This document shows, in pieces, positions 56,819-64,000 of a stretch of 64,000 nucleotides of DNA (its first letter is position 1; each line of letters begins with the position of its first letter). A model generated the notes under the pieces. It did no database searches and had not been told where the DNA came from. It saw only the letters and a program-made list of their open reading frames with translations. The stretch spans positions 1 to 64,000 of the forward strand of contig NZ_AP017457.1 in the NCBI RefSeq assembly GCF_002355535.1, in the 5' to 3' direction. Origin of the DNA: Aurantimicrobium minutum. Its GTDB lineage: Bacteria > Actinomycetota > Actinomycetes > Actinomycetales > Microbacteriaceae. The position numbers were made by a program, and so were the translations under genes.

Positions 56819-59404
56819 TTATTGCTGAACCGTAATTGTCACGGTGGCACCAGGCTTCACAAATCCACCCACAACATCCTGGGCAATAACCTTGCCGACA
56901 TTAGGACTTGGTGGTGCAGGACATGTGCTTTGCACTGGTGCAGGAATCACACTCGGATTGTTGGGGTCAACAGGAGGGGTGCTAGGACAAGGCGTTGGTG
57001 TGGGGCTTGGAGCCAAGATAACTTGGACAACCCAACCTCCAGATTGCAGGCTACTGGTTGCGGCAGCTTGAGTCATGCCGAGTGTAGTTCCAGGACCAGC
57101 TACAAGCGACTGGTTACTGGTGTAGACAGTGATTTCCGCACCCACAGCGGTGTTTTCACCCGAAGGTGGATCTGACTTGACCACGGTTCCCTTGGGCTTC
57201 TCAGAGTCCATCTCGCCGCCGTCTTTGAAGGTCAGGCCGACGCTCTCGATGAGTTCTTGAGCTTGCTTGAGGGTCAAGCCGTCAATTGCTGGGACGGCTA
57301 CAGACTTACCCTTCATCAAGTTGGGATCTGGTGCTGGGAAGGCATCTCCACCATAAATGCTGTTGGCAGTTGCCATCACGCCACGCCAGATTCCCTGCAC
57401 GAAGACATAGGGAGGGAAGACGTATTCACCCACGTTGACGTGGCCTGTGACGTTACCAATCCAGGAAACGGTAGATACCTTGGTAGTGGTACCCATCATC
57501 CAGTTGTGCTCGGAGTTATCCGAGGTACCGGTCTTCGAGATGAAGGGAACACCGTCGTTAGGAGACGCCCATCGAGCTGATCCTTCGATTACTCGAGACA
57601 TGGCATACGCCACAGTGTTCGCAATGTTTGCCGGGACTGCCTGGTTGCACTTGGATTTGGGTGGGTCAACCTTCTTACCATTGCGGTCAGTGATTTCATC
57701 AATCGCAATTGCTGAACACACCTTGCCCTGGTTTGCGAAGCCGGCAGCTGCCACAGCCATGGTCAGCGGCGCGATTTCATTTGAACCCAGCACAGCCATG
57801 GGGTTGCTGGTAAGAGTCTTCAGGTCAGCGCGGTGAACACCGAAGCTTTCTGCAGTTTTACGGATCTTGCAGAGGTCCAGCTTGGACGCCATCATCATGA
57901 AGTTGGTGTTCCACGAGTTGATCAGCGATTGCAGAGCAGACCAGACTCGACCAGTTCCACGACCGTCGAAGTTTTGCAGGTTCCAGTTGTTGAGGTCTCC
58001 AACACCTTCACAGCTGTTGGTGAATTCCCTACCGGTCCAAATACGGTTCTTACCGTCAACCATTTCGTTAAGGCCGTGACCGTTCTTAAGCCATTCAGTG
58101 AGAGTGAAGACCTTGTAGGTCGAACCCACAGGGAAACCGGTCGAGCTTCCGTAACGGGAATCTGTGCTGTAGTTCACGGAGGTGTAGTTGGCTCCGGTTG
58201 CAACCACCTCAGGATCAGCGGAGTAATCCTTGCTTTGGCCCATCGCCAAAATACGTCCGGTGCCCACCTCTACCGAGACAGAAGCTGCGGCGATGTTTCC
58301 TTCATCAACAACTTTGGCAACGCGCTCGTCAATAGCAGCGTTGGTTGCTGCCTGAACATCCAGGTTGAGGGTGGTCATGATTTTGTAACCACCACGTTGG
58401 AAGTTGTTCCAACGCTCATCCTCGGTTGCTCCGAAGGCTTTGTCGTTTTTGATGACCCAGGTGACGTAGTCACAGAAGAATGCGGCTCCACCAGCAGTCT
58501 GGCAACCAGTGCTGGGAGGGGTGATGACAGGTGTCACAGGTTCTGCAACAGCTGCCTTGTATTCCTTCTGAGTGATCTTGCCTTCAGCAAGCATGCGCTC
58601 AAGGACGTAGTTTCGACGGTCAGTGTTTGCTTGAATGTTTTCTTCGTAGTCAATACGGAGGTTGTTTGGGTTATTGACCGTGGCAATCAAGCTTGCTGCT
58701 TGGGCAAGTGTGAGGTCTTTCGCTTTCACGCCGAAGTAGTACTGAGCTGCAGCTTCGATTCCGTAGGTTCGACCACCGAAGGAAGCAATGTTCAGATAAC
58801 CATTGAGAATTTCATCTTTCGAGTACTTCGACTCAATGCTGATGGCCAGCTTCATTTCTTTGAGCTTTCGCTCAATGCTTGTCTGGGTAGCAGCGATGTA
58901 GGCAGCCTTACGGGCATCAGGGTCTGCGAGCTCTTCAGCACGCTGAACGAGAATGTTCTTCACATACTGCTGGCTGATGGATGAACCACCCTGTACATCT
59001 CCACCGGACGCGTTCGACAGGATTGCGCGAGCGGTACCAATCAGGTCAACACCACCGTGCTCATAAAAGCGAGGATCCTCGGTAGCAATAGCTGCGTCAA
59101 TGACGTAGGGAGAAATTTCGTCCAAAGGAACCGTGACACGGTTCTGAGCGTAGAAGGAGGCAAGAAGTACCTCAGTGCCATCTGATGCTTTGGCATAGAT
59201 GCTGGTCTTTTCCGCGAGCTGGTTGATTTTCAGATATTCAGGCAACTCGTCAAAGACGCCCAAAGCGCTATTGGTGGTGAGGCCGGTAACCGCGATAGCG
59301 GGGGTCACAGCGGCTGCAATAAGTACTGACGCAACGGCGCTCATGCCGACAAATGCGAGCAGTCCTCCGACCAGTCCTGACTTCGAGGGCTTCTTGGCAA
59401 ACAT
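56819..59404 (-). CDS. Class A penicillin-binding protein (PBP1) with PASTA-like repeats
   Basis: An 861-residue bifunctional cell wall enzyme. Membrane anchor (about 12-40); GT51 transglycosylase with Glu109 in ATEDPRFYEHGG; transpeptidase with Ser428-x-x-Lys431 (STYK), SWN (497-499) and KTG (624-626). Two C-terminal PASTA-like segments (about 690-765 and 770-860) flank a Pro/Cys-rich stretch (PTPTPCPSTPPVDP and following). Actinobacterial PonA-type enzymes have one PASTA domain, so the second is notable. It synthesises and crosslinks peptidoglycan. Confidence 0.93.
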   Translation of the reverse strand: MFAKKPSKSGLVGGLLAFVGMSAVASVLIAAAVTPAIAVTGLTTNSALGVFDELPEYLKINQLAEKTSIYAKASDGTEVLLASFYAQNRVTVPLDEISPYVIDAAIATEDPRFYEHGGVDLIGTARAILSNASGGDVQGGSSISQQYVKNILVQRAEELADPDARKAAYIAATQTSIERKLKEMKLAISIESKYSKDEILNGYLNIASFGGRTYGIEAAAQYYFGVKAKDLTLAQAASLIATVNNPNNLRIDYEENIQANTDRRNYVLERMLAEGKITQKEYKAAVAEPVTPVITPPSTGCQTAGGAAFFCDYVTWVIKNDKAFGATEDERWNNFQRGGYKIMTTLNLDVQAATNAAIDERVAKVVDEGNIAAASVSVEVGTGRILAMGQSKDYSADPEVVATGANYTSVNYSTDSRYGSSTGFPVGSTYKVFTLTEWLKNGHGLNEMVDGKNRIWTGREFTNSCEGVGDLNNWNLQNFDGRGTGRVWSALQSLINSWNTNFMMMASKLDLCKIRKTAESFGVHRADLKTLTSNPMAVLGSNEIAPLTMAVAAAGFANQGKVCSAIAIDEITDRNGKKVDPPKSKCNQAVPANIANTVAYAMSRVIEGSARWASPNDGVPFISKTGTSDNSEHNWMMGTTTKVSTVSWIGNVTGHVNVGEYVFPPYVFVQGIWRGVMATANSIYGGDAFPAPDPNLMKGKSVAVPAIDGLTLKQAQELIESVGLTFKDGGEMDSEKPKGTVVKSDPPSGENTAVGAEITVYTSNQSLVAGPGTTLGMTQAAATSSLQSGGWVVQVILAPSPTPTPCPSTPPVDPNNPSVIPAPVQSTCPAPPSPNVGKVIAQDVVGGFVKPGATVTITVQQ

Positions 59405-59452
59405 AGACTCTAATTTATCCCGGATTTCTGAGAAACTACCGAACGGAGAGCC

Positions 59453-59614
59453 ATGAGCGCCACAAAATGGGAGTACACCACCACTCCACTACTGATTCAC
59501 AACACCACTGCCATCCTCAACACCTGGGGAACTGAGGGCTGGGAACTGGTCCAAATCGTGACTGGGCCCGAAGGCGGACTTGTTGCCTATCTCAAACGAC
59601 CACTGGCTGAATAG
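59453..59614 (+). CDS. DUF4177-like small protein, 53 residues
   Basis: An ATG at 59453 with GGAGAG upstream gives 53 residues. WEYTTTPLLIHNTTAILNTW and GTEGWELVQIV match the small DUF4177-like proteins that in actinobacteria commonly precede ridA (from memory). Function unknown. It is 32 bases upstream of ridA on the same strand and divergent from the PBP gene. Confidence 0.85.
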   Translation: MSATKWEYTTTPLLIHNTTAILNTWGTEGWELVQIVTGPEGGLVAYLKRPLAE

Positions 59615-59646
59615 ACTCAACTCGAGCCACGAACAAAGGACTAAAC

Positions 59647-60117
59647 ATGGCAAACATTGACGCTCGCCTTGCTGAACTCGGCATCGATATCCCTGACCTC
59701 GTCCCCCCTGTTGCCGCCTACACTCCAGCGGTTATTCACGGTGACCTGGTGTTCACGTCAGGTCAGTTGCCTATGGTCTCTGGTGCACTTCCTGCCACAG
59801 GCAAGGTCGGTGAAGGCCATGGACTCATTCCAGCCTCCGACGCTAAAGAGTATGCACGCACCTGTGCGCTCAATGCGCTCGCCGCTGTGAAATCAGTACT
59901 TGGCGACCTCAACCGTGTGACCCGTGTGGTCAAGGTAGTGGGCTTCGTTGCCAGCGACCCTGCTTTCACGGGACAGCCCGGTGTCATTAACGGGGCTTCC
60001 GAGGTTCTCGGAGAGATCTTCGGTGACGCAGGCGTTCACGCTCGCTCGGCAGTTGGTGTCGCTGTTTTGCCGCTTGATGCTCCGGTTGAAGTAGAAATCA
60101 TCATTTCATTCAAGTAG
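59647..60117 (+). CDS. ridA: RidA family protein
   Basis: 156 residues of the YjgF/YER057c/UK114 fold: PVAAYTPAVIHGDLVFTSGQ and the C-terminal ARSAVGVAVLPLDAPVEVEI. The Arg of ARSAVGV is the conserved residue of imine deaminases. It is longer than the 128-residue E. coli RidA, as in the actinobacterial subgroup. AAAGGA precedes the ATG. Confidence 0.9.
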   Translation: MANIDARLAELGIDIPDLVPPVAAYTPAVIHGDLVFTSGQLPMVSGALPATGKVGEGHGLIPASDAKEYARTCALNALAAVKSVLGDLNRVTRVVKVVGFVASDPAFTGQPGVINGASEVLGEIFGDAGVHARSAVGVAVLPLDAPVEVEIIISFK

Positions 60118-60132
60118 CCCTCGACTAACAAC

Positions 60133-60165
60133 ACTGAACCCCAGGCCACAGGCCTGGGGTTCAGT
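60133..60165. terminator. Bidirectional terminator between ridA and acs
   Basis: ACTGAACCCCAGGCC and GGCCTGGGGTTCAGT form a perfect 15-bp stem with the loop ACA. It separates convergent genes. Confidence 0.9.
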
Positions 60166-60180
60166 GCGTTCGTGCTTCGT

Positions 60181-62136
60181 TTAGTGAACTTGAGCACTGA
60201 TGATGCTGAGCACACCAGTGTCGGTCAGCGTGGTGGTGTCACCAATCTCGCGACCTTCAGCGACGTCCTGGAGGAGACGGCGCATGATCTTGCCAGAACG
60301 AGTCTTGGGAAGCTCTTCAACGATGTACACCTTTGAAGGGCGAGCAATCGCACCAATTTGGTCCGCAACGTGCTTGCGCAGGATGGCGCTTGCTTCCTCG
60401 GGAGTCTGGTCGTCAACGTGGCTCTTCTTCAGGATGACGAAGGCGACAACGGCCTGACCTGTTGTCTCGTCTGCGGCACCTACCACTGCTGCTTCAGCCA
60501 CAATCTGGTTACCAACCAGCGCAGATTCAATCTCTGCTGTGGAGAGACGGTGACCTGAGACGTTCATCACGTCATCGACGCGGCCCAAGAGCCAGATGTC
60601 ACCATCTGAGTCGTAACGAGCGCCATCGCCTGCGAAGTACTTATCTCCGAACTTCTCCCAGTAGGTCTCTTGGAAACGGGCTGGGTCTCCCCAAATGCCG
60701 CGAAGCATGGAGGGCCAAGGTTCGGAGATGACCAACAAACCACCGGAGTTCTTTTCCTGAGGAACACCTTGCTCGTCGAGAATGTCGATGACTACACCGG
60801 GGATGGGTACCTGTGCTGAACCTGGCTTCAGGGTGGTTACACCAGGGAGTGCCGCAATCATGATTGCGCCGGTCTCGGTCTGCCACCAGGTGTCTACAAT
60901 CGGCGCGGTTCCGCCACCGATGATGTCGTGGTACCAAATCCATGCTTCGGGGTTGATGGGTTCACCCACGGATCCGAGTACACGGATGCTGGAGAGGTCA
61001 AACTTGGCAGGGATTTCGCGTCCGAGCTTCATGAAGGAACGAATTGCCGTGGGCGCGGTGTAGAGAATCGAGACCTTGTACTTCTCGATTATTTCCCACC
61101 AACGACCGGGGTGAGGCGCGTCTGGAGTTCCTTCATAGACCACCTGGGTTGCCCCGTTAGCGAGTGGACCATAAACAACGTAGGAGTGTCCGGTAATCCA
61201 GCCCACATCTGCGGTGCACCAGTAGACATCTTTTTCTTCGTGAAGATCGAAGATGTTTTTGTGGGTAAATGCTGCCTGGGTGAGGTAGCCACCTGTGGTG
61301 TGCAGAATTCCCTTGGGCTTACCGGTTGTTCCGGATGTATACAGAATGAACAGTGGGTGCTCTGCGGGGAATCCCTGAGCTTCGTGTTCTGCGTCAACAC
61401 CGGCCATAGCCTCATGCAGCCAGATGTCGCGACCTGCAGTCCACGCAACCTCGTTCTCGCCACGCTTGACCACGAGAACATTTGTGACGGTGCTGCCGCC
61501 ACCGTGTGCCTCGAGTGCTGCATCAACTGTGGGCTTGAGGGGGAATACTTTGCCCTTGCGCCATCCGCCATCGGCTGTCACCACAAGCTTTGCTTGGGCG
61601 TCATCGATACGGCTACGAAGGCTGTCGGAGCTAAATCCCCCGAAAACGACGGTGTGGACTGCGCCAATGCGGGCAGAAGCGAGCATGGCAATCACGGCTT
61701 CAGGAATCATCGGCATGTAAATCGCGATGCGGTCGCCAGCGGTGATACCCAGCGAGAGATACACATTTGCAACTCGCTTAACCTCTGCGGTTAATTCGCT
61801 GTATGTGTATACACGCTGATCGCCAGGCTCACCTTCGGCATAGAGTGCAACGCGGTCACCATTACCGGCGAGAACGTGTCGATCAAGACAGTTGTAAGCC
61901 ACATTTAGTTCACCATCGTCGAACCATTTGGCCACAGGAGCGTCGCTCCAGTCGAGCACGCGAGTGTATGGTTTGTGCCAGTGAAGCAGTTCTTTGGCTT
62001 GCTTGTCCCAGAAACCAAGGCGATCTTTCTTCGCTGAGTCGTAAAGGTCAGCTTTTCCTACTGCCTGGGCAGCAAATTCTGCGCTGGGTGGAAAGCGACG
62101 TTCCTCGTGCATCAGGTTGTCAATGTTGTTGCTCAT
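60181..62136 (-). CDS. acs: Acetate-CoA ligase (acetyl-CoA synthetase)
   Basis: A 651-residue AMP-forming ligase. YTSGTTGKPKG is the P-loop motif, DTWWQTETG follows, and PKTRSGKIMRR holds the catalytic lysine that is acetylated in many bacteria. It converts acetate to acetyl-CoA. The promoter region upstream contains CAAAGT half-sites and a perfect 16-bp palindrome (62209). Confidence 0.96.
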   Translation of the reverse strand: MSNNIDNLMHEERRFPPSAEFAAQAVGKADLYDSAKKDRLGFWDKQAKELLHWHKPYTRVLDWSDAPVAKWFDDGELNVAYNCLDRHVLAGNGDRVALYAEGEPGDQRVYTYSELTAEVKRVANVYLSLGITAGDRIAIYMPMIPEAVIAMLASARIGAVHTVVFGGFSSDSLRSRIDDAQAKLVVTADGGWRKGKVFPLKPTVDAALEAHGGGSTVTNVLVVKRGENEVAWTAGRDIWLHEAMAGVDAEHEAQGFPAEHPLFILYTSGTTGKPKGILHTTGGYLTQAAFTHKNIFDLHEEKDVYWCTADVGWITGHSYVVYGPLANGATQVVYEGTPDAPHPGRWWEIIEKYKVSILYTAPTAIRSFMKLGREIPAKFDLSSIRVLGSVGEPINPEAWIWYHDIIGGGTAPIVDTWWQTETGAIMIAALPGVTTLKPGSAQVPIPGVVIDILDEQGVPQEKNSGGLLVISEPWPSMLRGIWGDPARFQETYWEKFGDKYFAGDGARYDSDGDIWLLGRVDDVMNVSGHRLSTAEIESALVGNQIVAEAAVVGAADETTGQAVVAFVILKKSHVDDQTPEEASAILRKHVADQIGAIARPSKVYIVEELPKTRSGKIMRRLLQDVAEGREIGDTTTLTDTGVLSIISAQVH

Positions 62137-62208
62137 TTGAGCACCTCACTTCATTGGGTGGTGACAAAGTTCTATCAAAGTCTGATACGAGATTACCCCC
62201 AAAATCAC

Positions 62209-62224
62209 ACTTTGTATACAAAGT
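62209..62224. promoter_or_regulatory. Perfect 16-bp palindrome upstream of acs
   Basis: ACTTTGTATACAAAGT is a perfect palindrome. Two further CAAAGT copies lie at 62165 and 62176. RamB of corynebacteria, a regulator of acetate metabolism, binds AACTTTGCAAA-like sites, so a RamB-type control of acs is possible. Confidence 0.5.
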
Positions 62225-62495
62225 TACTTTTTGTACTCGGGGTACAGATAATTTTCAGAAATATGCCTTACACTCGTAATGTTCAGAGCTTCGTATCTGA
62301 CTGGTGGCGCCGCCGATTCCCCCAATCTGGCGTCACGAAGGCGACACCGTTCCCCCCAACTGGTGTCGCCTTCCTCTGTGTGTGAGGTCTTTCGGGTACA
62401 CATGACCTGTCCTCCACAGGGGCAAAAGGGGTACAAATACCCCCAATTTGGTCCAAAAATTCTCATCTGATGAATTTTTTCTCTAATTTGAGGCC
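62225..62495. other. Intergenic region between acs and the Tad locus
   Basis: No convincing gene is seen in these 271 bases. The region holds GTAC-TCGGG-GTAC (62234), a perfect 12-bp stem GAAGGCGACACC/GGTGTCGCCTTC with a 13-base loop (62337-62373), the hairpin GGGGTA-CAAA-TACCCC (62428-62443), and three related motifs: CCCCCAATCTGG, CCCCCAACTGG and CCCCCAATTTGG. They may be regulator sites for either gene. Confidence 0.5.
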
Positions 62496-63419
62496 ATGTT
62501 CGCCCTGCTGGATACCCAGATTCGGAATCCCCTCGTCACTGACATTCTCATCTCGAGCAATGCCGGAATGTGGGTCGATCAAGGCTCGGGCCTCATTCCA
62601 GTACCTCGCTGGGAGGCAACAGAGAAAGAGGTCCGAGCGCTAGCTGTTGAACTGATAGACCGCGGTGGGCGTCATTTAGATATCGCCCACCCCTGTGTTG
62701 ATGTCCGACTCGAGGGCGGTATTCGTGTGCATGCTGCACTAGCCCCGGTAGCAGCCCACGGGACAGCAATCTCCATCCGCATACCCCGTCACCACGACCT
62801 GACGTGGGAGAAACTTCAGGAGCAGGGCTATCTCAGCCCTCAGCAGCATGAGTACCTCCATGCAGCAGTGGCCTCTCAGCAGACAATTCTGGTGACGGGT
62901 GCAGCAGGAGCAGGGAAGACCTCATTATTGGCCCTTCTTTTATCTGATGCTGATCCACATCAACGAATTCTCGTGTTGGAAGATGTGGCTGAATTGCAGA
63001 TACGGCACCCACACGTCATTACTTTGGAGGCGCGGCAAGCAAATAATGAAGGCGCGGGTGGACTTACTCTCGAACAGCTAGTGCCACAGGCCTTGCGAAT
63101 GCGGGCAGACCGGCTCGTCCTTGGTGAATGTCGCGGGAGTGAACTCGGTGCCGTGCTCAGCGCCTTGAACACAGGCCACACCGGCGGCGGGATGACGTTA
63201 CACGCCAACACATTGAGTGACGTACCTGCACGATTGCGAGCACTCGGATTCCTGTCTGGTTTGAGTGAAGCTTTGCTCACCACATTGGTTCACGGGGCAG
63301 TTGACCTTGTTGTTCATGTGGAGCGAGGTGAACATGGTCGACGTATTGCACAAATGGGGAAATTTGCTCAGAATTTTCGTTCGCTCGAGATTCATCCGCT
63401 CCGCTTCGGTAGCTCATGA
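62496..63419 (+). CDS. Tad/type II secretion ATPase (TadA/CpaF-like)
   Basis: A 307-residue ATPase of the VirB11/TadA family. Walker A GAAGAGKTS (about 135-143), the arginine-rich hexamer region RMRADRLVLGECRGSE and Walker B-like LVLEDVAE are present, with HANTLSDVP near the end. It is shorter than CpaF (about 400-450), lacking an extended N-terminus. It powers Tad pilus or similar filament assembly. The next gene starts 86 bases before its stop. Confidence 0.85.
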   Translation: MFALLDTQIRNPLVTDILISSNAGMWVDQGSGLIPVPRWEATEKEVRALAVELIDRGGRHLDIAHPCVDVRLEGGIRVHAALAPVAAHGTAISIRIPRHHDLTWEKLQEQGYLSPQQHEYLHAAVASQQTILVTGAAGAGKTSLLALLLSDADPHQRILVLEDVAELQIRHPHVITLEARQANNEGAGGLTLEQLVPQALRMRADRLVLGECRGSELGAVLSALNTGHTGGGMTLHANTLSDVPARLRALGFLSGLSEALLTTLVHGAVDLVVHVERGEHGRRIAQMGKFAQNFRSLEIHPLRFGSS

Positions 63420-64000
63420 CGATTTAGGTGAGGTCTCTGCACTCTCACAACTGTTGGCCATGTTGCTCGCAGCGGGACTGAGCCCCCAACAAGCACTCAT
63501 GCATGCTCGAGTGGAACGTGATGCCTTCTTTGACAACAAACCGCCCACACCTCTGGCTCTCCTGGCACAGGTGTGGCGCCTGGGCCTTGAACTGGGGGCC
63601 TCGATGAAAGATCTACTTGTGTCACTGTCTCATGCGCTTGCTCACGCATCCCAAAATTCTCGCGAAGCACGAAGCCAACTAGCAGGGCCTCAAGCTGCGA
63701 CCAGGCTCGTCATGATATTGCCGGGCATTGCGATTCTGGGCGCGATGGCGGCCGGCTATAACCCGCTCGCATTTTTATTGCTTCAACCTGTGGGCTGGTT
63801 TTTGCTTGTTGTGGCTGCCGGCTTGATGTGGCTGGCTCATACCTGGTCCGCTTCGCTGGTTGCTGCAGCTGAACCCACCACGTGGGCTATTGGAATGCCG
63901 ACTGAAGTGATGGCGATGTCTTTACGCTCTGGGGCCTCGTTGAGACACGCACGACATTGTGCTCAGGAGATAGCCGATAACTATCTCACTGACCACTCCG
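63334..64000 (+). CDS. TadB-like type II secretion F domain protein (partial)
   Basis: An ATG at 63334, preceded by GAGCGAGGTGA, opens a frame that runs to the window edge (222 codons seen). It lies in a different frame from the ATPase gene and overlaps its end by 86 bases. SALSQLLAMLLAAGLSPQQAL and GLELGASMKDLL are GspF/TadB-like, followed by two hydrophobic segments (about 135-180) and a second repeat-like segment with EVMAMSLRSGASL. It is an inner-membrane component of Tad pilus assembly. Confidence 0.8.
   Translation, partial: MVDVLHKWGNLLRIFVRSRFIRSASVAHDDLGEVSALSQLLAMLLAAGLSPQQALMHARVERDAFFDNKPPTPLALLAQVWRLGLELGASMKDLLVSLSHALAHASQNSREARSQLAGPQAATRLVMILPGIAILGAMAAGYNPLAFLLLQPVGWFLLVVAAGLMWLAHTWSASLVAAAEPTTWAIGMPTEVMAMSLRSGASLRHARHCAQEIADNYLTDHS

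Noticed and set aside
62224-62470. ORFs of 63-92 codons on both strands between acs and tadA
   Set aside because: Low-complexity translations, no ribosome binding sites, and the region is filled with inverted repeats.

Overview
The window looks like a chromosomal segment of a moderate-GC actinobacterium, most probably a member of the Microbacteriaceae (small freshwater lineages such as Aurantimicrobium or Rhodoluna would fit). The reasons are the hadA-hadB-murB / tRNA-Trp-secE-nusG-rplK-rplA and ffs-dnaX-recR-lysC-asd gene orders, NusG with a long acidic N-terminus, a class A PBP with PASTA-like repeats, the actinobacterial 4.5S RNA, and several genes that appear to be transcribed without a leader. 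The taxon is an inference; no 16S gene is present.

Positions 1-14545 form an accessory catabolic island. It holds an acetoacetate-decarboxylase-like enzyme, a glutamine-synthetase-like ligase with two class I glutamine amidotransferase/gamma-glutamyl hydrolase proteins, a cytochrome P450 with its own [3Fe-4S] ferredoxin and ferredoxin reductase, an aldehyde dehydrogenase / class III extradiol dioxygenase / FAH-family trio resembling the homoprotocatechuate meta-cleavage set (hpaE-hpaD-hpaG), an alcohol dehydrogenase, agmatine deiminase and a group II PLP decarboxylase. A MarR regulator lies in the middle. Five near-identical 20-bp imperfect palindromes sit in four intergenic promoter regions of the island and probably define one regulon. 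The simplest reading is catabolism of an aromatic or other amine through gamma-glutamylation, P450 oxidation and ring cleavage, but the substrate is not known.

Positions 14600-14930 hold a compact autonomous unit: a perfect 14-bp palindrome, a strong sigma-A promoter, leader hairpins, a 28-codon ORF ending in Cys-Asp-Ser-Cys-Gln, and a strong terminator. After it comes housekeeping sequence: hadAB, murB, aspC, tRNA-Trp, secE, nusG, rplK, rplA, hisC, a GNAT, a YqaJ-type nuclease, an OmpR/HK two-component pair, a PfkB kinase, and rplJ-rplL behind a structured leader. A manganese/NRAMP transporter follows.

Positions 29672-38066 are a complete D-xylose module read leftwards (xylA-xylB, then xylF-xylG-xylH-galM) with a divergent ROK regulator and two matching operator candidates. 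Then come an oxidoreductase, argG, assorted small genes, a cupin gene broken by one in-frame TAG, tRNA-Ser(GGA), the 4.5S RNA, dnaX, recR, lysC, asd and mqo. A three-gene sensor/membrane/response-regulator operon coupled to tdk follows, then ugd, a metallophosphoesterase, a class A PBP, a DUF4177-like small gene, ridA, acs, and the first two genes of a Tad/type II secretion-like locus. The last of these runs off the right edge.
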